Shown: positions 34,391 through 43,384 of the stretch, piece after piece
Layout: every line of letters starts with the position of its first letter
Numbering within the stretch: the first letter of the stretch is position 1
Assembly (NCBI GenBank): GCA_949299455.1
Contig: CASGAN010000010.1
Span: forward strand, 1 to 45,311
Source: an uncultured Oscillospiraceae bacterium
GTDB lineage: Bacteria; Bacillota; Clostridia; Oscillospirales; Ruminococcaceae
Length of the DNA: 45,311 nucleotides
Direction: 5' to 3'
Made by a program: the position numbers and the translations under genes
The notes under the pieces: model-generated
What the model saw: the letters and a program-made list of their open reading frames with translations, nothing else
Told to the model about the DNA's origin: nothing
Database searches by the model: none

Positions 34391-36319
34391 TTAATCCCCC
34401 TGTTTCCTGTTTGTTTGATCTTCGTCAAACATGAAATATACGGTTGCCAGCGGCGGAAGCGTGATTGATGCACTTGCCTCCCTGCCATGGAACGGATCTG
34501 CGGTGACTTCGATTTCCGGCAGGTTTTTGACACCGCTGCCGCCAAACGAAGGATCATCGCTGTTTAAAATCTCACGAAGCACACCGGTCGTGGGCATTGC
34601 GATCTTATAGTCGTAATGCACAACAGGCGTAAAGTTCGTGACACTTACAATTTTTTGCACCTTGCCGCGCCAAGGTGTGGAAATGCGCATAAACGCAATG
34701 ACGCTGTTATCCTTGTCATCGACCGTGATCCAGTCGAATCCCTCCCAGCTGTCCTCGATATCATAAAATGCGCGGTGCTTCTGATAAAACGCATTCAGTT
34801 TTTTCATATATGTCTGCATGGTTCTGTGCGAGTCATAGTCAAGCAGGAACCAGTCGAGCTCTTTTGCAAAATTCCACTCGATGAACTGTGCAAACTCATC
34901 GCCCATGAACAGATGCTTTTTGCCCGGATGTGCAAAAATATAGCCGTAGAACGCACGGAGCGATGCGAATTTCTGCCAGTAATCGCCGAACATCTTGTCC
35001 ACCATCGAATGCTTGCCGTGGACAACCTCGTCATGCGAGAACGGCAGAATATAATTCTCTGAAAATGCATACTGCATGGAGAACGTCAGGTTGTTGTGCT
35101 TATATTTGCGGAACAGATGATCGGTTTCCATGTATTTGAGCGAATCGTTCATAAAACCCATGTCCCACTTGAATGTAAAACCAAGACCTCCGTCATACGG
35201 CGGTTTTGTCACCAGCGGATACGCCGAGCTTTCCTCCGCGATCATCATAATGCCCGGATAGTTTGTTAAAAGAACGCTGTTTAATTTTTTGATAAAAGCA
35301 ATCGCTTCAAGGTTTTCGGTTCCGCCGTATTTGTTCGGCACATACTGACCGTCTTCCTTGCAGAAGTTTAAGTAAAGCATCGAGCTGACTGCATCAATGC
35401 GCATACCGTCGATGTGGTATACGTCCATGAAGAACATTGCACTCGACACCAAAAAGCTCTGTACTTCCGGACGGCCGTAGTTAAACAGCATCGTGCCCCA
35501 CTGCGGCATCTCACCCTGCATCGGGTTTTCATGCTCAAACAGTGCGGTACCGTCAAAACGGCGCAGTCCGTGTGCATCGCGCGGGAAGTGTGCCGGCACC
35601 CAGTCAAGAATCACGCCAATGCCTGCTTCATGCAGTTTGTCCACCATATACATAAAGTCTTCCGGTGTGCCATAGCGCGATGTAACGCTGTAATATCCAG
35701 TGACCTGATAGCCCCAGGAACCGTCAAACGGATGCTCCGTGAGCGGCATGACTTCCACATGGGTAAAGCCCATTTTCTTTAAATACGGTACAAGCTCGTC
35801 GGCTGTTTCGCGATATGTAAAGAAGCTGCCGTCCTCATGCTGACGCCACGATCCAAGATGCATCTCATAGATTGAAACCGGGCGTTTCTGCAGATTGGTG
35901 CGCGCCCGTTTTTTTAAGAATTTCTCGTCTGTCCAGTCATAATCGGCAAGATCATACACGCGCGACGCCGTTCCCGGACGAAGCTCGCTGTAAAAAGCAA
36001 ACGGATCCGCTTTATAATAATCCTGTCCGTCATAGCCATGAATCAGATATTTATACATATCGCCGTGCTTTGCCTCTTTGACATAAGCGACAAACAAACC
36101 GCCCTCATGCGGCTCCATCGGGTTTTTGTCTGGATTCCAGTCATTAAATTCACCGACGACACTGACGCCTTTGGCATTCGGTGCCCAAACACAAAAGCGA
36201 TATTCTCCTGTTTCCTCCACCTTATGACAGCCCATCATCAGATAAGCACGCTGCGCTTCTCCGGTGTTGAACAAAAACACGTCATCCTGGAAAAGCTCTT
36301 TTTTTGTCATCATGATCAT
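34391..36319 (-). CDS. glgB: 1,4-alpha-glucan branching enzyme
   Basis: A 642-residue GH13_9 enzyme that makes alpha-1,6 branches in glycogen. A CBM48 domain (about 25-125) precedes the barrel. Catalytic residues are D309 (GMRIDAVSSM), E362 (IAEESSAYP) and D430 (FSHDEVVHG), with the same spacing as in E. coli GlgB (53 and 68 residues). The start is uncertain among three close ATGs (36319, 36313, 36310) behind AAGGATGG. First gene of the glg operon, with a promoter and structured leader of about 180 nt. Confidence 0.95.
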   Translation of the reverse strand: MIMMTKKELFQDDVFLFNTGEAQRAYLMMGCHKVEETGEYRFCVWAPNAKGVSVVGEFNDWNPDKNPMEPHEGGLFVAYVKEAKHGDMYKYLIHGYDGQDYYKADPFAFYSELRPGTASRVYDLADYDWTDEKFLKKRARTNLQKRPVSIYEMHLGSWRQHEDGSFFTYRETADELVPYLKKMGFTHVEVMPLTEHPFDGSWGYQVTGYYSVTSRYGTPEDFMYMVDKLHEAGIGVILDWVPAHFPRDAHGLRRFDGTALFEHENPMQGEMPQWGTMLFNYGRPEVQSFLVSSAMFFMDVYHIDGMRIDAVSSMLYLNFCKEDGQYVPNKYGGTENLEAIAFIKKLNSVLLTNYPGIMMIAEESSAYPLVTKPPYDGGLGFTFKWDMGFMNDSLKYMETDHLFRKYKHNNLTFSMQYAFSENYILPFSHDEVVHGKHSMVDKMFGDYWQKFASLRAFYGYIFAHPGKKHLFMGDEFAQFIEWNFAKELDWFLLDYDSHRTMQTYMKKLNAFYQKHRAFYDIEDSWEGFDWITVDDKDNSVIAFMRISTPWRGKVQKIVSVTNFTPVVHYDYKIAMPTTGVLREILNSDDPSFGGSGVKNLPEIEVTADPFHGREASASITLPPLATVYFMFDEDQTNRKQGD

Positions 36320-36505
36320 TCACCATCCTTCAAAAAACAAATCCTTTTTTCTTTTGAACGATTTTATATATATGCATGAAAAAGGAAAAATAGAACCTGT
36401 TTTCTTGTTTTGCGGAGCAGAACCGGAAGGGCTTTTAAAACACCCGGATTCCGCATGATTACAGGCAATTCCCCGTTCGGTATAATGCCTATAATTGTTT
36501 CCTAT
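36320..36505 (-). promoter_or_regulatory. structured leader of the glg operon
   Basis: The RNA leader can form a nested stem: outer CCUGU/ACAGG (36461-36465 with 36396-36400), middle GCGGA/UCCGC (36450-36454 with 36412-36416), inner CCGG/CCGG (36444-36447 with 36423-36426). An upstream arm AGGCA (36486-36490) can instead pair with UGCCU (36463-36467), competing for the outer stem. No known riboswitch class was recognised. The rest of the interval 36506-36668 holds the promoter and the MATE terminator only. Confidence 0.45.
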
Positions 36506-36535
36506 ATTATAGCACTGTTTATCCATATATTACAA
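36506..36535 (-). promoter_or_regulatory. promoter of the glg operon
   Basis: TTGTAA, 18-nt spacer, perfect TATAAT on the minus strand. Confidence 0.65.
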
Positions 36536-36608
36536 TAGCAAAATGCGAAAAATACAAAAAAATTAATTATTTTTTTGTGGTTTTTTGTTCTTTCGTAAAA
36601 ACGACGTT

Positions 36609-36649
36609 AAAAAGGCAGTGCTTTTTTATAAAAAGCACTGCCTTTTTTC
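36609..36649. terminator. terminator of the MATE gene
   Basis: A 16-bp stem AAAGGCAGTGCTTTTT with its complement and a short AT loop, followed by a T-run on both strands. Confidence 0.9.
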
Positions 36650-36668
36650 AGATCGACACAGTCGATTG

Positions 36669-38030
36669 TTACTGTTTACTTTGCGGCATCGCACGAGCAA
36701 TCCGCCGTTCATACACCCAAAACAGAATCGCCAGCACGATTCCTTTTAAAATACTCGAAATGGTAATACTCCACCAGATGCCGTCGAGTCCAAGCGCAGT
36801 GGAGGAAAGCCACATTGCCGCCGGAATACGTGCCGCTGTCAAAAGCGTTGCAACAATTGAAGGCGGAAGTGTTTTTCCAAAGCCCGAAAATGCACCGGAG
36901 GCAACGATCTCCACGCACATGAACACCTGCGAATAGCCGAGAATCACAAGATAACTGATACCCATCGGCAGAATTGTTTCATCGGGGATAAAGATTTGAA
37001 ACAGCGGACCTGCACAGAATACAAGCAGCGCCGTCGAAAACAGTCCCCAGCCGATGATGATGGACACCGCGGTATGATATCCTTTTTTGGCACGATGAAA
37101 GTCGCCTGCACCGTAATTCTGTGCAATAAACGAGCTGAGCGCCGACGCAAAGCCCTGACCGGTCATCCAGGAAATCGATTCGATCTGGCTGCCGACACGC
37201 TGCACAGCAACTGCCGCATCGCCAAACGAAGCAACCATGCGTGCAATCACCATCGCAACACCTGCAAAAATCATTTCCTGCACAGCAGAGGGAAATCCGA
37301 TGCGTACAATATCTTTGATGCACGCGCCGTCCGGACGGGAAAACAGCCGCACGCGCTTTAACAGCGAATCATGCAGGCAATAGCGCACAAACATCAGTGT
37401 CACGATGATCTGTGCGCCGACAGTTGCAATCGCCGCACCGGCGACCCCAAGTGTCGGAATCGGACCAAAGCCGAAAATCAGCACCGGATCGAGGATAATA
37501 TTTGCCACAAGGCCCACCGATGTTGCAAGAAACGGCGTTTTGGCGTTGCCCGCCGCCGTGATGAGTCCGGTAAAAATCATGTTGACAAATGAAAAGACCA
37601 TGCCGCCGCCCACAATCTGCAAGTAAATGATGGCGTCCCGCACAGTGGATGCTTCGTTGAAGCGGTAAAAGTCGATGAGCGGTCTTGCAAACACGATGAG
37701 CACCACGGTATACAGCAGTGCAAACACAATACCAAACTGCAAGGCATTCTGCGCATACAGTGACGCCCGTTCGTGCTCTTTTGCACCAAGCATCTGGCCG
37801 GTCATAACCTGTCCGCCGGTACGGGCAATCGTCGTGAACCCGCTCGCCAGCCACATGAACATACCCGCAGAGCCGACTGCTGCCACCGCGCTTGCACCAA
37901 GCCGGCCGATCCAGATCATGTCGGTGAGGTTGTACGCCATCTGAATCAGCGATGTCGCCATAATCGGCATGGCAAGCTTTGTTAAGACGGCGAGAATATT
38001 TCCCCGCGTCAAATCAATCGCATGTTTCAT
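36669..38030 (-). CDS. MATE-family multidrug/cation antiporter
   Basis: A 453-residue, 12-helix exporter. The opening (GNILAVLTKLAMPIMATSLIQMAYNLTDMIWIGRLG) is the diagnostic MATE start, and the second half repeats the pattern (FPSAVQEMIFAGVAMVIARMVASFGDAAVAVQRVG). It probably exports cationic or hydrophobic compounds using a Na+ or H+ gradient; the substrate is unknown. AAAGGAG lies ten bases before the ATG. A strong promoter was not found in the 60-base gap, so it could be transcribed with the upstream metallopeptidase gene. Confidence 0.93.
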   Translation of the reverse strand: MKHAIDLTRGNILAVLTKLAMPIMATSLIQMAYNLTDMIWIGRLGASAVAAVGSAGMFMWLASGFTTIARTGGQVMTGQMLGAKEHERASLYAQNALQFGIVFALLYTVVLIVFARPLIDFYRFNEASTVRDAIIYLQIVGGGMVFSFVNMIFTGLITAAGNAKTPFLATSVGLVANIILDPVLIFGFGPIPTLGVAGAAIATVGAQIIVTLMFVRYCLHDSLLKRVRLFSRPDGACIKDIVRIGFPSAVQEMIFAGVAMVIARMVASFGDAAVAVQRVGSQIESISWMTGQGFASALSSFIAQNYGAGDFHRAKKGYHTAVSIIIGWGLFSTALLVFCAGPLFQIFIPDETILPMGISYLVILGYSQVFMCVEIVASGAFSGFGKTLPPSIVATLLTAARIPAAMWLSSTALGLDGIWWSITISSILKGIVLAILFWVYERRIARAMPQSKQ

Positions 38031-38092
38031 AAAATGAAAACTCCTTTTCCTTACTTTTTTAAATCATACACTGAGCAATCGCACCTGCACAG

Positions 38093-38740
38093 TCACCAGT
38101 CAAAAAAGCGCGGCGCCCAAATTTCACACAACGCCTTGTGACGCGCCCGATAATCGGGCAAGAGACGCAAAAGCAGCTCATAAAACGCTTTTCCGTGGTT
38201 CATGTGCACCGTATGGCACAGCTCATGCAAAATCACCGCATCAATGAATGCTTCCGGTGCGGCCATCAGCCGAAACGACAGGCAAATCCCTTTTTTCGAG
38301 GAACACGAGCCGAACCGCTTTTTCGCGGATGTGATTTTTACGCCCGAGATAGCAATGCCAAGCTGTTCTGCGAGCAGTGCGGTCCGCTGTTTTAAGTACG
38401 CATTCGCCTCTTTTATGAAAAGCGCGCGAATCTGTGCGTCAATCGGTGCATCATCACGTACCACTGCATGAGATGCACAAAAGCACGGTGTTTCGCCGAA
38501 CACCACCGTTCGCGGTGTGCCAAGCAGCCACACGGTGCTGTGTTCTGCAAGCGGTACAGGCGGCGAATACGTCTCTTTCTGCTTCTCTGCCGTGCGCGCA
38601 ATCCAATCCGCCTTTTGATGGAGAAAGGCTTCAATCTGACGGCGGGAAATCGCTTTGGGTGCGCGGACAATCACTTCGCCCTGTCTGTTGATTTCGACTG
38701 CAAGCGTTTTTCTTGCCGACCGAATCAATGTATATTCCAT
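38093..38740 (-). CDS. YgjP-type (DUF45) putative metallopeptidase
   Basis: A 215-residue protein of the YgjP/DUF45 family. The zinc motif HELCHTVHMNHGKAFYE is close to the C-terminus, with the family-specific KKRFGSCSSKKGICLSFRL just upstream. Members are predicted metal-dependent hydrolases of SprT-like fold and are widespread; some accompany restriction-modification genes, but none are present here. ATG 38740 has GAGGCGG six bases upstream; an open frame extends 31 codons further but crosses the promoter. Function is not established. Confidence 0.88.
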   Translation of the reverse strand: MEYTLIRSARKTLAVEINRQGEVIVRAPKAISRRQIEAFLHQKADWIARTAEKQKETYSPPVPLAEHSTVWLLGTPRTVVFGETPCFCASHAVVRDDAPIDAQIRALFIKEANAYLKQRTALLAEQLGIAISGVKITSAKKRFGSCSSKKGICLSFRLMAAPEAFIDAVILHELCHTVHMNHGKAFYELLLRLLPDYRARHKALCEIWAPRFFDW

Positions 38741-38783
38741 CCTGTTCCGCCTCTTTTCCATCTCAATGCGCCAAACCTGATAT

Positions 38784-38812
38784 AGTGTATCACAAATTGC
38801 GTCGAAAGTAAA
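38784..38812 (-). promoter_or_regulatory. promoter of the YgjP-type gene
   Basis: TTTACT, 17-nt spacer, TACACT on the minus strand, about 45 bases from the start. Confidence 0.45.
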
Positions 38813-38863
38813 CGCAAACACGCCGCCTTGCATAGACTAAAATAAGAAGGTGAGGCGTTTTTG

Positions 38864-39520
38864 ATGGAAGCTTTTTGGGGTTTACATACATTCCTGCACG
38901 CGGCGCTGCTTGTAGCGGCTGTATCAGCTGACACACTGGCGGTCGGATTTTCATACGGTGCATCGCGCATCAAGGTGCCGTTTGGTTCGCTCTTGGTAAT
39001 CGCATGCGTCTGCACGCTGGTAACGGGCGGAGCGGTCTTTCTCGGCGCATTGGCGATGCCTGTCCTGGCTTCTGCCGCAGGCGTTGTGTCATTTTGTCTG
39101 CTGTGTACTGTTGCGTGTGTGCGGCTCTGCGACAGCACTGTAAAACAGCTCATCCGCTGTCATCCGTCGCTGTCTCGACGGCTCCAGTTCCGCATTTTTG
39201 ACCTGCGCGTGATCCTGCATATCTGTGCAGACAGCGCTGCTGCCGACTCCGATCATTCCAAAACCATCTCCGCCAAAGAAGCCGTTGCGCTGGCACTCGC
39301 ACTCTCACTCGATGGCGCGGCGGCAGGCATCGGCGGCGGTGTGGGTGCGGTAAGTGTCTGCCATACGGTGTTTCTCTCCTTTTTGTTTACACTCGCCGCG
39401 TTTTCACTTGGCAATCTGATCGGAAAACGGGTGGGCACTGCGCTTCATTTTGAATGCGGATTCATTTCGGGTGCACTGCTGCTCACATTGGCATGCCTGC
39501 GGGTGTTTCTGAAATTATAG
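38864..39520 (+). CDS. ytaF: YtaF/MntP-like sporulation membrane protein
   Basis: A 218-residue, six-helix membrane protein. Two acidic helix motifs, VSADTLAVGFSYG near the N-terminus and LSLDGAAAGIGGG in the second half, are those of the MntP manganese-exporter/YtaF family and reflect an internal duplication. YtaF proteins occur in spore-formers; MntP exports Mn2+. The middle is a cytoplasmic loop with charged residues. ATG 38864 follows AAGGTGAGG; the TTG immediately before it is possible. The precise role here, sporulation or metal export, is unresolved. Confidence 0.82.
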   Translation: MEAFWGLHTFLHAALLVAAVSADTLAVGFSYGASRIKVPFGSLLVIACVCTLVTGGAVFLGALAMPVLASAAGVVSFCLLCTVACVRLCDSTVKQLIRCHPSLSRRLQFRIFDLRVILHICADSAAADSDHSKTISAKEAVALALALSLDGAAAGIGGGVGAVSVCHTVFLSFLFTLAAFSLGNLIGKRVGTALHFECGFISGALLLTLACLRVFLKL

Positions 39521-39522
39521 AG

Positions 39523-39582
39523 AATATTTCAAAAGATATCGACTAAACAACAGTTATTTTGTAGGAATATTTGAAAAGTATC
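39523..39582. repeat. 17-bp near-identical direct repeats, candidate operators
   Basis: AATATTTCAAAAGATATC (39523-39540) and AATATTTGAAAAGTATC (39566-39582), spaced 42-43 bases, close to four helical turns. The second abuts the -35 box of the ABC exporter promoter. Confidence 0.5.
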
Positions 39583-39610
39583 TTTACAAATAAAAATTAT
39601 CTGCTATCCT
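39583..39610 (+). promoter_or_regulatory. promoter of the ABC exporter operon
   Basis: TTTACA, 16-nt spacer, TATCCT. Transcription would start near 39617. Confidence 0.55.
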
Positions 39611-39628
39611 ATTAGGTGTGGAAGCACT

Positions 39629-39696
39629 TGCGGCAGCGTATTTGCCGCACAATTCATCTGATGCTGCTGTGCTCACGAAGCAGCGTGTACGTTTTT
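39629..39696 (+). promoter_or_regulatory. two stem-loops in the ABC exporter leader
   Basis: Stem one TGCGGCA/TGCCGCA (39629-39635 with 39643-39649). Stem two GCTGCT/AGCAGC (39663-39668 with 39679-39684), followed after eight bases by six Ts, just ahead of the ribosome-binding site. This could be an attenuator, though the gap before the T-run weakens it. Confidence 0.4.
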
Positions 39697-39713
39697 TAAA
39701 AGGAGGCGTTTTT

Positions 39714-41543
39714 TTGAAAAAACCTTCATCCAATCCATTTTCGATGCTCTCCTCCCTGTCTCACGGATACCGGCTTTTGCTGATTACCTCTGCGGTCACG
39801 ACGATTTTATCAATCGTATTCAACTACCTGATGCCGCAGGTGATTCGTTTTGCAATCGACACAGTGCTCGGCGATCAGCCGAGTGCGCTTCCCGCTGCAC
39901 TGACGTCGATTTTAATGCCGGACAAGCAGGATACCATGCGAAACTTAATCGCCTGTGCAATCATGGCGATGGTTTTTTCGGTTTTATCGGGACTGTTTAC
40001 GTATCTTTGCCGCTACACAATGGCAAAAGCCTCGGAAGGCATGATCGAGCGGCTGCGCAACCGGCTGTTTTCCCATGTGCAGAAGCTCTCCTATCACTGG
40101 CATGTCACCCATCAGACGGGCGACATCATTCAGCGCTGCACCTCTGACGTTGAGGTGGTTCGCGGATTTTTGTCCGCACAGCTGCTTGAGATGTTCCGCA
40201 CCGTTTTTCTCATTGCGCTGTCACTCGTTTTGATGTTCAGCATCAGCGTAAAGCTCTCCTGGATCTCAGCGGCGTTTGTGCCGGTCGTCATGCTCTATTC
40301 CGGCGTGTTCTATGCAAAGATCTCGAAAAACTTCCGCAAAGCTGACGAGGCGGAAGGCGATCTGTCTGCCGCAGCACAGGAAAACTTCACCGGCGTGCGC
40401 GTCGTGCGTGCATTCGGCCGGGAAGCGTATGAGATCGACCGCTTTGAAAAGAAAAACAACCTGTTTTCGGCACTGTGGATCAAACTTGGGCACTGGCTCT
40501 CGTTTTACTGGGGCATCGGCGACTTTGTTTCCGCAATTCAGGTCATGGTCATTGTCATTTTAGGTGCGCTCGAAGCATATGCAGGTTCGATTACACTCGG
40601 CGACTTTTTATTGTTCTCCGCGTATAACTCCATGCTCGTGTGGCCGGTGCGAAGCCTTGGCCGTATTCTCTCTGAAATGAGCAAAACAGGCGTATCCATC
40701 AGCCGTTTAAACGAAATTTTGGACGAGCCGGAGGAAGCCGACGAACCGGATGCACTGTGTCCGTCGCTTGACGGGGATATTGTATTCGATCATGTTTCGT
40801 TCGATTATCACGGAATCAATCCGGTTCTGCACGACATCAACCTGACGATTCATGCAGGCGAAACGGTCGGCATTCTCGGTGCAACGGGAAGCGGAAAATC
40901 GACGCTCATGTACCTGCTCGACCGGCTTTATGATCTGCCGAACGGCTGCGGTACCATCAGCATCGGCGGTGTCGATATCCGAAACATCCGCCGCGACCAT
41001 CTGCGCCATCACATCGGTTTTGTCTTGCAGGAACCGTTTTTATTCTCAAAAACAATCCGCGAAAATATCGGCATTACATCACTTCAGAACGAGCTGTCCG
41101 CCATTCGGCACAGTGCTTCCGTGGCAGCCGTTGATGAAGCGATCTGCGAATTTGCACAGGGATATGACACCGTTGTCGGTGAACGCGGCGTCACACTCTC
41201 AGGCGGTCAGAAACAGCGCGTTGCGATCGCTAGAATGCTGATGCAGGAAGCGCCGATCATGATTTTTGACGATTCTCTTTCCGCTGTTGACGCCGAAACG
41301 GACGCAAAAATCCGTGCAGCATTAAAACAGGCGACCAACAAACGGACAACCATCTTAATTTCGCACCGCATCACAACACTCATGAATGCGGACCGCATTT
41401 TTGTGATGGAAAAAGGCCGCGTCGTCCAGTCCGGCACACATGAAACACTGTGCAAAGAAGACGGCGTCTACCGCCAAATCTATGAAATTCAAGGAACGCT
41501 CGAAGAAGAGCTTGCAAACATCAACAAGGAGGTGACTCCATGA
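39714..41543 (+). CDS. heterodimeric ABC exporter subunit with degenerate ATP site
   Basis: A 609-residue half-transporter: six-helix type I exporter domain (about 1-320), then an ATPase domain. Walker A GATGSGKST (389-397), canonical signature LSGGQ (495-499), Walker B MIFDDSLSAVD where Asp520 replaces the catalytic Glu, and H-loop ISHR. This is the pattern of the degenerate partner in BmrCD/LmrCD/TM287-288-type drug exporters. The start is TTG 39714 behind AAAAGGAGGCG. The frame stays open 32 codons upstream to a GTG at 39618, but that would be leaderless and crosses two stem-loops. Its last codons overlap the partner gene. Confidence 0.9.
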   Translation: MKKPSSNPFSMLSSLSHGYRLLLITSAVTTILSIVFNYLMPQVIRFAIDTVLGDQPSALPAALTSILMPDKQDTMRNLIACAIMAMVFSVLSGLFTYLCRYTMAKASEGMIERLRNRLFSHVQKLSYHWHVTHQTGDIIQRCTSDVEVVRGFLSAQLLEMFRTVFLIALSLVLMFSISVKLSWISAAFVPVVMLYSGVFYAKISKNFRKADEAEGDLSAAAQENFTGVRVVRAFGREAYEIDRFEKKNNLFSALWIKLGHWLSFYWGIGDFVSAIQVMVIVILGALEAYAGSITLGDFLLFSAYNSMLVWPVRSLGRILSEMSKTGVSISRLNEILDEPEEADEPDALCPSLDGDIVFDHVSFDYHGINPVLHDINLTIHAGETVGILGATGSGKSTLMYLLDRLYDLPNGCGTISIGGVDIRNIRRDHLRHHIGFVLQEPFLFSKTIRENIGITSLQNELSAIRHSASVAAVDEAICEFAQGYDTVVGERGVTLSGGQKQRVAIARMLMQEAPIMIFDDSLSAVDAETDAKIRAALKQATNKRTTILISHRITTLMNADRIFVMEKGRVVQSGTHETLCKEDGVYRQIYEIQGTLEEELANINKEVTP

Positions 41544-43366
41544 CGGAAGTCAAAGAAATCGACCGTCAGTCGTTTCATCTTGGGGTTTGGAAAAAGCTTC
41601 TGCCGTTTCTGCGTCCATATCGTGCGCGTCTTGCCTTTTTGCTGACCGCACAGCTTGTGTGCGCGGGAATCTCCATTTCGTATCCGCTGTTTCAGCGCTA
41701 TGCGATCACCCATTTTATTGAACAGCAGAATCTTTCCACCCTCACGCCATTTTGCATCCTATATCTGCTGGTAATCATCCTCGAATGCACATTGGTCGTG
41801 CTGTTCTGCCGTGCAGCCATCGCGATTGAGATGTATTTAGGACGTGACTTAAAGCAAAAAACCTTCGTCCATCTGCAAACGCTGTCGTTTTCCTACTATA
41901 ACGTCACACCTGTCGGCTATATGATTGCCCGTACCATGAGCGATACCAACCGCATCGGTGGTCTAATCGGCTGGGGTCTGCAGGACATGCTGTGGTGCTT
42001 GGCGTATGTACTCGGCACGTTTGTATCGATGCTATTTTTAAACTGGCAGCTGGCACTGCTTATCATGATTGTGGTACCGGTGATTGCTGTGCTGACGGTT
42101 TACTTTCAGCGCAAAATTTTAAACTTAAACCGTAAAATCCGTAAACTCAACTCCACGATGACCGGTGTATTCAACGAAGGCATCACCGGTGCGCGGACAT
42201 CCAAAACGCTTGTCATCGAGGATAAAAACGCCGAGGAATTCTCCGGTGTTGCACATGATATGTACAAATCCTCCGTGCACGCCACTGCCCTGAATGCGGT
42301 TTACATTCCGATCATCGTAACGTGCAGCTCGCTTGCGGTGGCCGTCGTACTCACAAAGGGCGGCTCGATGGTGACATTCGGCTCCATGGATTACGGCACG
42401 TTATCTGTCTTTTTCACGTATGCGCTGACGATTTTTGAGCCGATCCAGCAGCTCGCACGCATCATTGCAGACGTGATTTCCATGCAGGCAAACATCGAGC
42501 GTGTCACCGATATGCTCGAAACAAAGCCGACCATCGTCGACACGCCGGAAGTCATCGAGAAATACGGCGACACCTTTTCGCCGAAACGCGAAAACTGGGA
42601 GCCGATCAAAGGCGACATCACGTTTGATGACGTAACCTTTAAATACCCGGACGGCGAGGAATACATTCTGGAGCACTTTAATCTCCATATCAAAGCCGGT
42701 ACAACCGTCGCAATCGTCGGCGAAACGGGTGCAGGCAAATCGACGCTTGTCAACATCGCCTGCCGGTTCTTCGAGCCGACAAGCGGCCGTGTGCTGATTG
42801 ACGGCAAGGACTACAAAGAGCGCTCACAGCTGTGGCTGCACAGCAACCTTGGATATGTTCTGCAAAATCCGCATCTGTTTTCGGGCACCATCCGCGAAAA
42901 CATCCGTTACGGCCGGCTCGATGCCACCGACGAGGAAATCGAAGCAGCTGCCAAGATTGTTTCGGCGCACGACTTGATTCTCTCAATGGAAAACGGCTAC
43001 GATTCGGATGTCGGCGAAAGCGGCGACCGCTTGTCTACCGGTGAAAAGCAGCTCGTCTCGTTTGCACGCGCTGTGCTGGCGGATCCGCGTATTTTTGTGC
43101 TTGACGAGGCAACGTCCTCGATCGACACCAAAACGGAACAGCTCATTCAGGATGCGATCTCCCATCTGTTAAAGAACCGTACCTCATTCCTGATTGCGCA
43201 CCGTTTGTCGACCATCCGCAAGGCTGACTTGATTTTAGTGGTGCGCGATGGTAAAATTGTGGAACAGGGTACCCATGAAGAGCTCTTGCAGCAGAAAGGG
43301 TACTATAACACATTATACCGTAACCAGTTTGCACGTGAAATGAGCGAGCGTACACTGGCGGAATGA
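41540..43366 (+). CDS. heterodimeric ABC exporter subunit with consensus Walker B
   Basis: A 608-residue half-transporter, the partner of the preceding gene; the ATG overlaps that gene's stop (ATGA) behind AAGGAGGTG. Membrane domain about 1-330, then Walker A GETGAGKST, Walker B IFVLDEATSS with intact Glu523, H-loop IAHR. The signature is the non-canonical LSTGE (498-502), which in heterodimeric exporters completes the same degenerate ATP site as the partner's altered Walker B. Together they should form one asymmetric multidrug or lipid exporter; the substrate is unknown. Confidence 0.92.
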   Translation: MTEVKEIDRQSFHLGVWKKLLPFLRPYRARLAFLLTAQLVCAGISISYPLFQRYAITHFIEQQNLSTLTPFCILYLLVIILECTLVVLFCRAAIAIEMYLGRDLKQKTFVHLQTLSFSYYNVTPVGYMIARTMSDTNRIGGLIGWGLQDMLWCLAYVLGTFVSMLFLNWQLALLIMIVVPVIAVLTVYFQRKILNLNRKIRKLNSTMTGVFNEGITGARTSKTLVIEDKNAEEFSGVAHDMYKSSVHATALNAVYIPIIVTCSSLAVAVVLTKGGSMVTFGSMDYGTLSVFFTYALTIFEPIQQLARIIADVISMQANIERVTDMLETKPTIVDTPEVIEKYGDTFSPKRENWEPIKGDITFDDVTFKYPDGEEYILEHFNLHIKAGTTVAIVGETGAGKSTLVNIACRFFEPTSGRVLIDGKDYKERSQLWLHSNLGYVLQNPHLFSGTIRENIRYGRLDATDEEIEAAAKIVSAHDLILSMENGYDSDVGESGDRLSTGEKQLVSFARAVLADPRIFVLDEATSSIDTKTEQLIQDAISHLLKNRTSFLIAHRLSTIRKADLILVVRDGKIVEQGTHEELLQQKGYYNTLYRNQFAREMSERTLAE

Positions 43367-43384
43367 GAGAAAGGAACAAACGGA

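Noticed and set aside
33386-34468. 360-codon open frame antisense to glgC
   Set aside because: Shadow of glgC with no initiation site or recognisable family.
39618-39713. N-terminal extension of the ABC exporter from GTG 39618
   Set aside because: No ribosome-binding site and it coincides with the predicted transcription start; the TTG at 39714 has a perfect site.
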